Shown here piece after piece: positions 28,919 to 37,540 of a stretch of 45,013 nt of DNA. The stretch lies in the NCBI GenBank assembly GCA_001941045.1, contig MSHD01000013.1, forward strand, positions 47,409-92,421, in the 5' to 3' direction. The stretch is from Lachnospiraceae bacterium Zagget2. Its GTDB lineage: Bacteria > Bacillota > Clostridia > Lachnospirales > Lachnospiraceae. The notes under the pieces are model-generated. The model saw nothing but the letters and a program-made list of their open reading frames with translations. It searched no databases and had not been told where the DNA came from. Every line of letters begins with the position of its first letter. Position 1 is the first letter of the stretch. The position numbers were made by a program, and so were the translations under genes.

Positions 28919-31900
28919 ATGCCTGACCATACTATATTTAATGAGCGTCCCGAATTGCAGGATCGGGCGCTGGCAGTATTGGAAAAATTGGGATACTCGG
29001 TTGTTACCAGAAGCGAGGCGGAGAAAAAGCGTGGTTCTCGCAGGGCGGTACTGTTTGAGGATGAACTGCAGAATTATCTGAGTCGGCAGACATACTCCTA
29101 TAATGGTACAGAGAGATATTTTTCCGGCGCTTCGATTGCAGCGGCAGTTCGCGCTGTCGATCTGCAGAGCGCAGCGGGATTATATGCCGCAAATAAAGAA
29201 TTCTATGATCTGATTTGCTCAGGAAAGAGCATGGAGGAGACACTGCCAGATGGCGGCAGACAGTCTTTTGATATCAATTATATTGACTTTGAACATCCGG
29301 AAAATAACATACTTCAGGTGACGGATGAATTTGAAGTAGAACGGGCGAACGGAAAGTATGCCCGCCCGGATATTGTTGTTCTGGTGAATGGCTTCCCGCT
29401 CGTGGTAATAGAGTGTAAAAAATCCAGTGTCGATGTCATGGAGGGTGTAAAGCAGAACATTCGTAACTGGGGCAACGATTATATTCCACGTCTCTTTCAG
29501 TATTCGCAGCTGGTACTCGCGGTCAATCCAGATAAGGTGCTGTATGGAACTTGCGGGACATCAGCGAAATATTTTGTATCCTGGCATGAGGACAATGAGG
29601 GAAACATACAAAACGAAGAAAATGGGAAGTGGTTGCAGCAGTGGTGTGAAAAATGCTCTCCTGATGGAAGAATAAAGGAACAGGATCGGGCGCTGGTTTC
29701 CTTGCTTCATCCAGAACGTCTATTGGATTTGATACGTAATTTCATTATCTACGACAACAATGTCAAAAAAATTGCCCGTTATAAGCAATACTTTGCGGTG
29801 AAAAAATGTATGAACCGGATTCTACTGAAGGATGGGAAGGATACTCGAAATGGCGTTGTCTGGCACACGCAGGGCAGCGGAAAGACGCTGACCATGATCA
29901 TGCTGACAAAGATGATTTTGCGGGAGAGTATGAAACCGGGTAGTTCGATCAGACGTCCTCGTTTTATTCTGGTCACAGACCGTATTAATCTGGATAAGCA
30001 GATACGGGACAACTTTATTTTTACTCAGATGAGCCCGCATCGGGCAAAGACCGGAAAGGGGCTTATTGAACTTTTGCAGGATGAGGAAAATACGGTTATA
30101 ACAGCGTTGGTAAATAAATTTGAAACTGCCATGAAACAGGGCTATCGTAACGAGAGCAGCAATTTGTTTTTGTTTATTGATGAAGGACACAGGACGCAGT
30201 ATGGGCGTCTGAATCTCTATATGAATACGGTGCTGCCGAATGCGGTCAAGATAGCGTTTACCGGTACGCCGCTTATCAAAAGACCCAGAAGCAATGACAG
30301 TCGCGCTATTGAAAGTGCAAAGAATACTTATCTGAAGTTTGGTCCGCTGATTGATCGATATAATTTACAGGATGCCATTGATGACAAAGTGACGGTTCCG
30401 CTTGTCTACGAGGGAAGAGTCGTGCCACAAAAGGTCACGAGCCAGCAGATCAATGATCATCTCCGGTACATTACAGTTGGGCTTACAGATGAGGCTCGCA
30501 GTGATCTGGAAAAAAAATACAGCCGTTTCGTTGCGCTGGCACAGACCGAACAGCGTCTTAACATGATTGCCTTTGATTTACATGAACATTTTACGACGTA
30601 TGTGAAACCAAAGCATTTTAAGGCGATGCTGACCTGTTCCTCACGTGCAGCGGCGGTACAGATGTTTTACAGACTTCGTGAGCTTGGCGGGATAAACCCG
30701 GCGGTGGTTATCACGCCCAACAGCGCAAAAGAGGGGGAGGATGAGGAACTATCGGCGCAATCACGGAAGATTGTCGGAGATTTCTTCCGAAAAGAAGTTG
30801 ATCCACTGTATAAAAATAATTATGATGCCTATGAAGATTCTGTGACGGGTGAATTTATTGATCCTGAGGGAGAGATTGATCTTTTGATTGTGAAGGATAA
30901 GCTTCTGACTGGATTTGATGCGCCGGTTGTCGCGGTTCTGTATGTGGATAAAAGATTGCAGGATCATACGCTCCTGCAGGCGATTGCAAGGGTAAATCGC
31001 GTGTATGAAAATAAAGAATTTGGCCTGATTGTAGATTACATCGGTATTTTTAAAAAGCTTAACACGGCGCTTGATTTGTACAGTGACGAGCTTTCCGGTA
31101 TGAACACTTTTGACAGCACAGATATTGAAAATGTCCTCTCAGCTGTGTCTGACGAAAAAACAAAATTGGAGGAGGCCTGGGAGAATCTCTGGAAGATTTT
31201 TGAGGGAATTTTAAAAGATGAGAAATCCGCGGATGTCTGGCAGGAGCGACTGCGCGAATTTGCCATCCGCAGGGAATTCTACGAACGACTTTCTACTTTT
31301 GCCAAACTGACGGATTTTATGTTTTCCAGTTATGAATTATATCAGGCTGTTGGGGAGCAAAAGGCCGAGGAATATCGAAATGACTACTTATTTTTCAAAA
31401 AATTGAAAGGAGATGTGTCACTGCGCTTTAATGACAGTGTTGATTTCTCAAAATATGAAGACGGCATTTACCGTCTGTTGAATACCTACGTGAACGCTGA
31501 CGATGTAAAAACAGTTATTGAACCTCTGGATATTTCCAATAAGAAAAAAATGGAGGAACAATTGGCGCGGCTTGGCTCTAAAGAGGCGAAGGCAGAAGCA
31601 ATTCAGACCCGTCAGGTAGAAGTGCTGGAGAGCCATAAATACGAAGATCCGATTCGCTATATGACTTTTATGGAGAGAATCAATAAAACCATTCAGGACT
31701 ATTTGACAGAGCGTGACAGTGAGAAATATTTGGCATCTATGGAGCAGATGGCAGAGGACTATCGATCAGGCAGAGGGACTGCTTCCTATCCGGAGTCTAT
31801 TATGCATGACGGTATCGCAAAGTCTTTCTATGGAGCAGTTTGCAGTGGTATTCAAAAAGCGCAGGGTGAAGTCCGTGCAGGTGAAGAGGAGAGCCTTGGG

Positions 31901-32104
31901 GAGCTGTCGCTAAACATAAAGAAGAGCGTGGCGTCCAATGCGAAAAGAGACTGGCGCGACAATGTGATGGTTCATCGGAATATAAAAAAAGAACTGGATG
32001 ATCTTCTTTTTGATTATATGGAGGAGCATGAGCTGAACTGGTCTTTGGAAACGATCGATATTATCATTGACGAGGTGATGATGATCGCAAGGAAAGTGTA
32101 TTAA
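28919..32104 (+). CDS. hsdR: Type I restriction subunit (nuclease/translocase)
   Basis: 1061 residues from ATG 28919 (GAGGG 6 bases upstream). Nuclease domain: ARPDIVVLVNGFPLVVIECK gives the PD-(D/E)XK residues Asp151, Glu165 and Lys167. SF2 translocase: Walker A HTQGSGKT (about 316-323), Walker B FIDEGHRTQ (DEGH, about 418), then AFTGTPL and KLLTGFDAPVVAVLYVDKRL, LLQAIARVNR as motifs V-VI. C-terminal helices contact HsdM. It pumps DNA towards the complex and cuts when blocked. Full length with no breaks. The next gene starts two bases after its stop. Confidence 0.95.
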   Translation: MPDHTIFNERPELQDRALAVLEKLGYSVVTRSEAEKKRGSRRAVLFEDELQNYLSRQTYSYNGTERYFSGASIAAAVRAVDLQSAAGLYAANKEFYDLICSGKSMEETLPDGGRQSFDINYIDFEHPENNILQVTDEFEVERANGKYARPDIVVLVNGFPLVVIECKKSSVDVMEGVKQNIRNWGNDYIPRLFQYSQLVLAVNPDKVLYGTCGTSAKYFVSWHEDNEGNIQNEENGKWLQQWCEKCSPDGRIKEQDRALVSLLHPERLLDLIRNFIIYDNNVKKIARYKQYFAVKKCMNRILLKDGKDTRNGVVWHTQGSGKTLTMIMLTKMILRESMKPGSSIRRPRFILVTDRINLDKQIRDNFIFTQMSPHRAKTGKGLIELLQDEENTVITALVNKFETAMKQGYRNESSNLFLFIDEGHRTQYGRLNLYMNTVLPNAVKIAFTGTPLIKRPRSNDSRAIESAKNTYLKFGPLIDRYNLQDAIDDKVTVPLVYEGRVVPQKVTSQQINDHLRYITVGLTDEARSDLEKKYSRFVALAQTEQRLNMIAFDLHEHFTTYVKPKHFKAMLTCSSRAAAVQMFYRLRELGGINPAVVITPNSAKEGEDEELSAQSRKIVGDFFRKEVDPLYKNNYDAYEDSVTGEFIDPEGEIDLLIVKDKLLTGFDAPVVAVLYVDKRLQDHTLLQAIARVNRVYENKEFGLIVDYIGIFKKLNTALDLYSDELSGMNTFDSTDIENVLSAVSDEKTKLEEAWENLWKIFEGILKDEKSADVWQERLREFAIRREFYERLSTFAKLTDFMFSSYELYQAVGEQKAEEYRNDYLFFKKLKGDVSLRFNDSVDFSKYEDGIYRLLNTYVNADDVKTVIEPLDISNKKKMEEQLARLGSKEAKAEAIQTRQVEVLESHKYEDPIRYMTFMERINKTIQDYLTERDSEKYLASMEQMAEDYRSGRGTASYPESIMHDGIAKSFYGAVCSGIQKAQGEVRAGEEESLGELSLNIKKSVASNAKRDWRDNVMVHRNIKKELDDLLFDYMEEHELNWSLETIDIIIDEVMMIARKVY

Positions 32105-32106
32105 TC

Positions 32107-32832
32107 ATGGAATGTATTGATATTATTCTGCCATCTTCCGGGCAGAGTTGTTGTGTGGCAATTGACCGGAAAAACATGAAAACCTGTCGGCTCAAGGTAT
32201 ATCCGGATCGATCTGTTGTCATAGCCGTGCCGCGGCAGACTCCATCTGACTGGATTGAAAAGTTTCTTACACAGAAAGCACAATGGATAGAAAAAAAACT
32301 TGAATTATTTGAAAAGACGGCAGGATATGCGGCCACTACGGAAATACGAAACGGACTGTCAATCCGAATGCTGGGAGAGGATCTGGTCTGTCAGATATTG
32401 AAAACAGAAAAATCTGACATATACAGAAAAGGAAACATTCTATATATCGCAGGACCGAATACCTGCTCACAGGAAAAGCTATTTCAACAGTTTGACAGGT
32501 GGTGGCGTAAGGAGGCACAGCTTGTTTTACAGAAACAGGTAGATGAATTGTATCCGGTTATTGGGAAATATGGAATTGAGAAACCGCAAATTGCCCTGCG
32601 GAAAATGAAGACGCTTTGGGGAAGCTGCAGTGTGAATCGGAAAATGATTACATTCAATCAGTATTTGATAAAGGCCCGGCCTGCCTGCATTGAATATGTG
32701 GTATTACATGAGTTGGTACATTTTATTTATCCAAATCACAGCAGACAGTTCTATGATTTTTTAAGCATTCATATGCCCGACTGGAAGGAACGCAAGAAAA
32801 TTCTTGATTTAGATGTAGTCCATGGATTGTAG
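32107..32832 (+). CDS. YgjP-like (DUF45/WLM-type) metallopeptidase
   Basis: 241 residues from ATG 32107, two bases after hsdR. The zinc motif is [20 protein letters not shown] (HELVH with a third ligand His six residues on), within the C-terminal domain; [20 protein letters not shown] just before is the second family signature. An N-terminal strand domain ([20 protein letters not shown]) binds the substrate side in this family. Such SprT-like proteases often stand directly behind hsdR, where they may clear DNA-bound protein such as stalled restriction subunits; that role is inference. Confidence 0.88.
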   Translation: MECIDIILPSSGQSCCVAIDRKNMKTCRLKVYPDRSVVIAVPRQTPSDWIEKFLTQKAQWIEKKLELFEKTAGYAATTEIRNGLSIRMLGEDLVCQILKTEKSDIYRKGNILYIAGPNTCSQEKLFQQFDRWWRKEAQLVLQKQVDELYPVIGKYGIEKPQIALRKMKTLWGSCSVNRKMITFNQYLIKARPACIEYVVLHELVHFIYPNHSRQFYDFLSIHMPDWKERKKILDLDVVHGL

Positions 32833-32866
32833 TCTGATGGTATCAAATGTATGTGAGGAGATATTT

Positions 32867-34030
32867 ATGCAACCCATCTATTTCGACCAGGCCGCCACGT
32901 CCTACCCGAAGCCGCCCGGCGTGCCGGAGGCGATGCTTCGCTATATGACGGAGATTGGCTGCAATGTGAACCGCGGCGGCTACGCGGCGGCCTATGCCGC
33001 GGAAGACGTGCTGTTTGAGACGCGGGAGGCGATCGCGAAGCTGTTCGGCGCAGGGGATTGTAAGAACGTCGTCTTTACCTCCAGCGTCACGCTGTCGCTG
33101 AACATTCTGCTGAAGGGACTGCTGCGCCCCGGCGATCATGTACTGGTCTCCTCCATGGAGCATAATGCCGTGATGCGTCCGCTGCAGCAGCTGAGGCGGC
33201 AGGGCGTCGCGTTCGACCGCATTCCCTGCGCGGCGGACGGGAGCATGGATGTGTCCTGTCTTCCCGGAATGCTGCGGGAGAATACGCGGGTGGTCGTGAC
33301 GACGCACGCGTCCAATGTCTGCGGGACGCTGCTGCCGGTCGCGGAGATCGGAAAATTCTGCCGGGAAAACGGACTTCTGTATATCTTGGACAGTGCGCAG
33401 ACTGCGGGAGTCTTTCCGATTGATATGGAGACGATGCAGATCGACGCGGTCGCCTTCACCGGACACAAGGGTCTGCTCGGACCGCAGGGCATCGGCGGTT
33501 TTGTCCTGCGGGAAGGGCTCGCGGAGAAGATCGAGCCGCTCATATCGGGCGGTACGGGGAGTATCTCGCACACGGAAGAGATCCCGACGTTTATGCCGGA
33601 CCGCTTCGAGGCGGGAACATTGAACCTTCCGGGCATTTACGGCCTGCATGCCGCGCTGCGGTATATTGAGGAGACAGGGCGGGAGGAAATTCTGCGGAAG
33701 GAGCTTGCGCTGACCGGGCAGTTTCTCGCCGGAACGGAGAAGATCATGGGTTTGAAAATTATCGGACCGCGGGGCATCCGGAACCGCGCGCCGGTCGTCT
33801 CCGTGCAGACGAAAGGAATCGAGCTTGCGCGTTGCGCTTATCTGCTCGACGAAAAGTACCATATCCAGACCCGCGTGGGTTTGCACTGCGCGCCGTCGGC
33901 GCATAAAACACTTGGGACTTACCCGGAGGGGACAATCCGTTTTTCATTTGGACACGGGAACACGGAGGAAGAGGTGGAGCGCTGCCTTACTGCGCTGAAG
34001 GAGATTTGCGATGGAGTTCCGACAACTTGA
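32867..34030 (+). CDS. Cysteine desulfurase family protein (EF2568 type)
   Basis: 387 residues from ATG 32867 (GAGGAG 7 bases upstream; a start 15 codons earlier has no site). Class V aminotransferase fold: [20 protein letters not shown] at the start, [28 protein letters not shown] (PLP-binding Asp), [13 protein letters not shown] with the PLP Lys, and the sulfur-carrying Cys in [20 protein letters not shown]. The family (EF2568 in Enterococcus) sits in clusters with EF2563/YqeB and SelD, and is thought to mobilise S or Se for the hydroxylase cofactor. Overlaps the next gene by 20 bases. Confidence 0.9.
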   Translation: MQPIYFDQAATSYPKPPGVPEAMLRYMTEIGCNVNRGGYAAAYAAEDVLFETREAIAKLFGAGDCKNVVFTSSVTLSLNILLKGLLRPGDHVLVSSMEHNAVMRPLQQLRRQGVAFDRIPCAADGSMDVSCLPGMLRENTRVVVTTHASNVCGTLLPVAEIGKFCRENGLLYILDSAQTAGVFPIDMETMQIDAVAFTGHKGLLGPQGIGGFVLREGLAEKIEPLISGGTGSISHTEEIPTFMPDRFEAGTLNLPGIYGLHAALRYIEETGREEILRKELALTGQFLAGTEKIMGLKIIGPRGIRNRAPVVSVQTKGIELARCAYLLDEKYHIQTRVGLHCAPSAHKTLGTYPEGTIRFSFGHGNTEEEVERCLTALKEICDGVPTT

Positions 34031-34901
34031 AGCCTTTGTGGCGGTTGCTGAGAAGAAGAGCTTCTCACTCGCGGCGGATGAGCTGTATCTGTCTCAGTCG
34101 ACGGTCAGCTCGCATGTGAAAAATCTGGAGAAGGAGCTGGAGCGGCAGCTCATCATCCGCACGACGAAGAGCCTGCATCTGACGCCGGAGGGAGAGACCT
34201 TCCTGCACTATGCGAAGCGTATCGTGGAAACCAGGGACGCGGCGCTCGCAGCAATTTCCGAGCGTTCTCAGGGTGTGTTGCGTATCGGCGCTTCCTCCAT
34301 TCCTTCCGCCTTTCTGCTGCCGGAGCTCATCCGTCGTTTTCAGGCGGGGCATCCCGACGCCGTCTGTGAGGTGCGGCAGGGAGACAGCAGAGATATCCAT
34401 GAAATGCTGCAGGATGGGACGGTCGACGTCGGCTTTCTTGGACAGGAATTTCCTTCTGCGAAGTGCAGCTATATTCCGCTCTGCGCCGATCGGCTGGTAC
34501 TCGCCGCACCGGCCAGCGACGCGTATCGGCGTATGAAGGAAGAGGGGAGGGAACTCCGTGAAATCCTGAAATCGCCCTATATACAAAGAGAGCGCGGCTC
34601 AGGTACGGAAGCAGTCTCCGCGCAGATTCTCAGAGAACTGGGAATGTCGCTGGCTGCTTTACATATCGTGGCGGGAACCAACGATCTGCAGTCGCTGACG
34701 CGGATGATCGAGGAGGGCGTCGGAATCTCGATCTGCTCCGAACTCGCCGTCAGAGAACTGGCGGAGCAGGGCAGGATCCTCATCTGGCCGCTGAATACGT
34801 CTGCGACGCGCAGCTTTTATATCGCGTATGCCAGTGAGAGGAAGCGTAGTCCGCTGCTGCGGGAGTTTATCGACGGCGTGGTGGAATTGTATCATGGATG
34901 A
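34011..34901 (+). CDS. LysR-family regulator of the selenium locus
   Basis: 296 residues from ATG 34011 inside the end of the previous gene. [40 protein letters not shown] is the winged HTH; residues 90-296 are the LysR ligand domain ([20 protein letters not shown]...). Translational overlap with the EF2568-type desulfurase is the arrangement of the LysR regulators that accompany selenium genes. Targets may include the desulfurase gene and the yedE promoter. The ligand is unknown. Confidence 0.88.
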   Translation: MEFRQLEAFVAVAEKKSFSLAADELYLSQSTVSSHVKNLEKELERQLIIRTTKSLHLTPEGETFLHYAKRIVETRDAALAAISERSQGVLRIGASSIPSAFLLPELIRRFQAGHPDAVCEVRQGDSRDIHEMLQDGTVDVGFLGQEFPSAKCSYIPLCADRLVLAAPASDAYRRMKEEGRELREILKSPYIQRERGSGTEAVSAQILRELGMSLAALHIVAGTNDLQSLTRMIEEGVGISICSELAVRELAEQGRILIWPLNTSATRSFYIAYASERKRSPLLREFIDGVVELYHG

Positions 34902-34967
34902 GCAGACTGCAGTGTGTTCGTAATTATATTGTCTGAGGGGTGGTATGAAGCCAGTACTCTATTCCTG

Positions 34968-35375
34968 ACGATTATGGAGAACGTTGCCGGTTTGACGCTT
35001 AAAACCGTTCTCTGCAACGAGGCCAGAACCTATCTGCGGGATTTGAGTCGCCAGCGGAAACGGGAAACCGAGTTTAGTGCCTTGTCCTAGCATGAAATGG
35101 ACAAGCTTTGCACGGTAGACGAATACCTAAGCGACAACATTGTGTTTACGGCCTTTGGCTGCAACCTGCATATCTGGGACGAGCTGGTGGCCGATGCCTT
35201 TGCAAGCCTGCCAGAACAGGAGCAAAGCATTTTGATCCTGTATTGTGTGTTGGAACTGACAGATGGTGAGATTGGTTGTATTGCAGGGATGTCCCGCAAT
35301 GCCGTCAAACGGCACAGAACAAAGACACTGAACAAACTGCGAAAAGACTTACAATCCCAAGGAGTGAAAAACTAA
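34968..35375 (+). pseudogene. Conjugative-element sigma factor fragment with in-frame stop
   Basis: From 34968 the frame reads RLWRNVAGLTLKTVLCNEAR then TYLRDLSRQRKRETEFSALS and meets TAG at 35088-35090, then continues in frame HEMDKLCTVDEYLSDN to a stop at 35373-35375. The first part is the usual N-terminal region of the small sigma-70-like regulators of Tn916/Tn1549-type elements; the second has sigma region 4 (LTDGEIGCIAGMSRNAVKRH). A TGA at 34965 closes the frame upstream, so the 5' end is lost too. The 92-residue second part could still be translated from ATG 35097, without a good ribosome site. Confidence 0.7.
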
Positions 35376-35376
35376 T

Positions 35377-35613
35377 ATGAAGCAATCAGCTTTTAATGGC
35401 AGAGTGCTTTTGCCCATGGATGTAATCGAAGCAGCCTGCGCTGGTGACCTGTTGGCATTGGAGCGTATTTTGTGGTATTACGACCGCTATATCAACAAGA
35501 TTTGCACGCGCACGCTCTATGATAAAGACGGTTTGCCGTATGTCGGCATCGACGAGTATATGAAGCATTGCTTACAGGCGAAATTGGCGCAAGCTATTGT
35601 AGTCAAGAAATAG
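35377..35613 (+). CDS. Helix-turn-helix protein of a conjugative element
   Basis: 78 residues from ATG 35377, directly after the sigma fragment (AAGGAGTGAAAAACTAAT upstream). LPMDVIEAACAGDLLALERI then LWYYDRYINKICTRTLYDKD and YMKHCLQAKLAQAIVVKK are the standard short HTH-type partner found after the sigma-like gene in Tn916-like elements. With the sigma pseudogene it shows that a conjugative element has decayed here; no relaxase, T4SS or integrase is in the window. Confidence 0.75.
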   Translation: MKQSAFNGRVLLPMDVIEAACAGDLLALERILWYYDRYINKICTRTLYDKDGLPYVGIDEYMKHCLQAKLAQAIVVKK

Positions 35614-35627
35614 TAAAGTTAAAGGAC

Positions 35628-35668
35628 GCCGTCAAGGTTCGAGATGAACACTCCGCGCCCTTGACGGC
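35628..35668. terminator. Hairpin after the HTH gene
   Basis: GCCGTCAAGG (35628-35637) pairs with CCTTGACGGC (35659-35668), 10 perfect pairs with a 21-base loop. Followed by TTCCTCCATCTTTGTTG. Confidence 0.55.
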
Positions 35669-35689
35669 TTCCTCCATCTTTGTTGTATG

Positions 35690-35727
35690 GTAACCAAGAG
35701 GGCGCAAGCAGAAATCCGTTTGCGCCC
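35690..35727. repeat. Diverged hairpin repeat, left copy
   Basis: 38 bases ending in GGGCGCAA-N12-TTGCGCCC (35700-35727). 31 of 38 positions agree with 37192-37229. The two copies enclose the 41-residue and 256-residue genes. The rest of 35614-35851 holds no gene I can support. Confidence 0.7.
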
Positions 35728-35851
35728 GGTGGTTTATTCACATCTGCGTGGCTGTCAGATATTCTTATCGTTGAAAATGAGCTTAATGTATGGACGCTAA
35801 TACTGTATTCCTAAAAGTTAATTTCAACTATGCAAATTTCAGGCCACAAAA

Positions 35852-35885
35852 AATCAAGGCTCTGTGCCGGAACAGAGCCTTGATT
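35852..35885 (-). terminator. Rho-independent terminator of the 35891 gene
   Basis: AATCAAGGCTCTGT (35852-35865) and ACAGAGCCTTGATT (35872-35885), 14 perfect pairs, 6-base loop; on the - strand a run of T (TTTTTTG) follows. It stands 5 bases after the stop codon. Confidence 0.85.
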
Positions 35886-35890
35886 ATCAG

Positions 35891-36016
35891 TTAACCGCGA
35901 TATTTTTCGCGAGGAATTCGCAGGCAGAACACCTTGAGCCCATATTGTGAAGCCCAGATGCGCACACCCTTGCGAGTAATGTACGGAGTGTATACCAGTA
36001 CATATTCTTTATCCAT
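35891..36016 (-). CDS. 41-residue basic protein, unknown
   Basis: ATG 36016 with AGGAGG 10 bases upstream and a perfect terminator directly behind, so it is a real small gene. The product begins MDKEYVLVYTPYITRKGVRI and ends FCLRIPREKYRG; it is basic and beta-like, without a membrane segment. It resembles the short proteins carried as cargo in conjugative elements. It follows the 36172 gene on the same strand, 155 bases away. Not recognised. Confidence 0.65.
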   Translation of the reverse strand: MDKEYVLVYTPYITRKGVRIWASQYGLKVFCLRIPREKYRG

Positions 36017-36171
36017 AGGGCGGTCACCTCCTTTTGTGAAGGCTCCTCTTGAAATCCGCAACAAAGTATGGTACATTTTAATGTGTAAATCATGCACCCC
36101 GGCATACAAGTTGGTGGAGTCTGTGCTGCAACACAGATTCAAGAGGCAGATCACCTATGGGTGGTCTGCTT

Positions 36172-36942
36172 TTATTTTTCCAACTCTTCTTTTAGGTTGG
36201 AAATAAAAGTAGGTAACATATTTTGGATATAGAGTGTGATGAAATCCAAATCTTTTTCGGTCACATCTTGCGGAATCACAACTTTTGCTACAGATCCCGA
36301 AAGAGTTGGTATTGTAAAGCAATATCCTGGCTGATCTGTTGGCAACAAGACATCCGCTTTAGCCTCAGTAATAGCTTCGCTTTCGTGAGCACCTCTAGTA
36401 GGACTTACTTCTTCAAGAGAGTCAACGTTGCCTTCATCCGACTCTAAAAGAATGATCCCGTTTTTCAATATGTCAATTTGCTCAGCACTTTCAATAAACT
36501 TTGCGGCGGCAATGTCTTTGGCACTTTTGGTTAGATTGTATTCCAAAAGAAGAATATTTCCAAGTTTATCAGGACTAGGTAGTGCCTGATTTTCATATCT
36601 TTCGACTATCTTGCGATATAGTGGAGCAGATAAGAAGCTTTCCAATACAGCTTGCTTCATATCCTGGTCATTAATTGAATAAACAATCCGCTTAGCAAGC
36701 TCTGTTGTTTCAATAGTTCCGCTCGAACCTCGAATCAGTCCAAACTGTTTTGCAGTACTGATTTTTGATTTAAAGGAGTTTGTCTTAATACTAGTTCCGA
36801 GAACACTAGCTATGGTGTTTACCGATACACGTTTTCCACCAATTTTCACGATCGCCTTAACAAAATCTATAATTTCGTTAATAGAAAACACCGGGTATAG
36901 TGGGCTTCTTTCCTTCACTTTTTTTTCAACTGGTTGAGTCAT
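36172..36942 (-). CDS. 256-residue protein with winged-helix-like N-terminus
   Basis: ATG 36942 with AAAGGAGGACTCCAT upstream. Residues about 15-95 look like a winged helix (SINEIIDFVKAIVKIGGKRV, SVNTIASVLGTSIKTNSFKS, then GLIRGSSGTIETTELAKRIV). The middle is helical; residues about 165-195 are an acidic linker, and the last 60 residues (FTIPTLSGSVAKVVIPQDVT, then LDFITLYIQNMLPTFISNLK) form a second domain. AT-rich codon use unlike the neighbouring host genes points to transfer. It may be a regulator or a cargo defence gene; I do not recognise it. Confidence 0.65.
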   Translation of the reverse strand: MTQPVEKKVKERSPLYPVFSINEIIDFVKAIVKIGGKRVSVNTIASVLGTSIKTNSFKSKISTAKQFGLIRGSSGTIETTELAKRIVYSINDQDMKQAVLESFLSAPLYRKIVERYENQALPSPDKLGNILLLEYNLTKSAKDIAAAKFIESAEQIDILKNGIILLESDEGNVDSLEEVSPTRGAHESEAITEAKADVLLPTDQPGYCFTIPTLSGSVAKVVIPQDVTEKDLDFITLYIQNMLPTFISNLKEELEK

Positions 36943-37191
36943 ATGGAGTCCTCCTTTTCTTGCACTGAATTTATTATAGCATCAAAAGCTGCTCACGTTA
37001 ACACTCAAACTAAATTAGATTTGCATTATATCAAAATTTGAGTTTTTGACGTTCTTGCTTTTGGCTCAAATTGAGAGGCTCATGTTTTGCAAATCATCAA
37101 AGTGCAAGAATACAAAACGTATGCTATTGACAGAATGCACTCAAGCATTCTTCTTTCTTGGTGGAAGACAGCTATAGTTGTTTGCTGTTCG

Positions 37192-37233
37192 GTAATCAAG
37201 TGGGCGCAGGCAGATATTTGCTTGCGCCCACTT
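37192..37233. repeat. Diverged hairpin repeat, right copy
   Basis: AAGTGGGCGCA (37198-37208) pairs with TGCGCCCACTT (37223-37233), 11 perfect pairs. The first 38 bases agree with the left copy at 31 positions, in the same orientation. Confidence 0.7.
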
Positions 37234-37371
37234 GATATTATGGTGTTTGTATTTACGCATTTAGAGAGAAAAAGATCTGATGCTGCCGAGCTTTTCAAGT
37301 CCGATTAACGTGCTGGAAGTATCTTACCATTCTTATCCTTGTAAATACAGTTTTAAATACGTAGAAAAGAA

Positions 37372-37409
37372 AACCGACGTGCATTTCATTATGAAATGAC
37401 ATGCCGGTT
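37372..37409 (-). terminator. Terminator of the adenine deaminase gene
   Basis: AACCGACGTGCATTTCAT pairs with ATGAAATGACATGCCGGTT (two small mismatches), and on the - strand TTTTCTTTTC follows. It is about 130 bases past the ade stop. Confidence 0.75.
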
Positions 37410-37540
37410 CATTTTAGCACCCCTGTTTGTCAGCCGTTAAGTTAATATGTTTTTGATACTTCCTTATTGGCGTTCATCAAATGGCATTTTTCTTTTTCGA
37501 TGAAAATGTGTTAAGATCTGTCGTTAACTTCAAAAGCCGC

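Larger units (their letters stand above)
36943..37540. other. 598-base gap: AT-rich control region, hairpin repeat and terminator
   Basis: Next to the 36172 gene, 37000-37085 is AT-rich with CAAATTT/CTCAAATTGAG elements that could be its operator. Bases 37192-37233 are the right copy of the hairpin repeat. Bases 37372-37409 are the terminator of the adenine deaminase gene. No further gene is supported. Confidence 0.5.
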
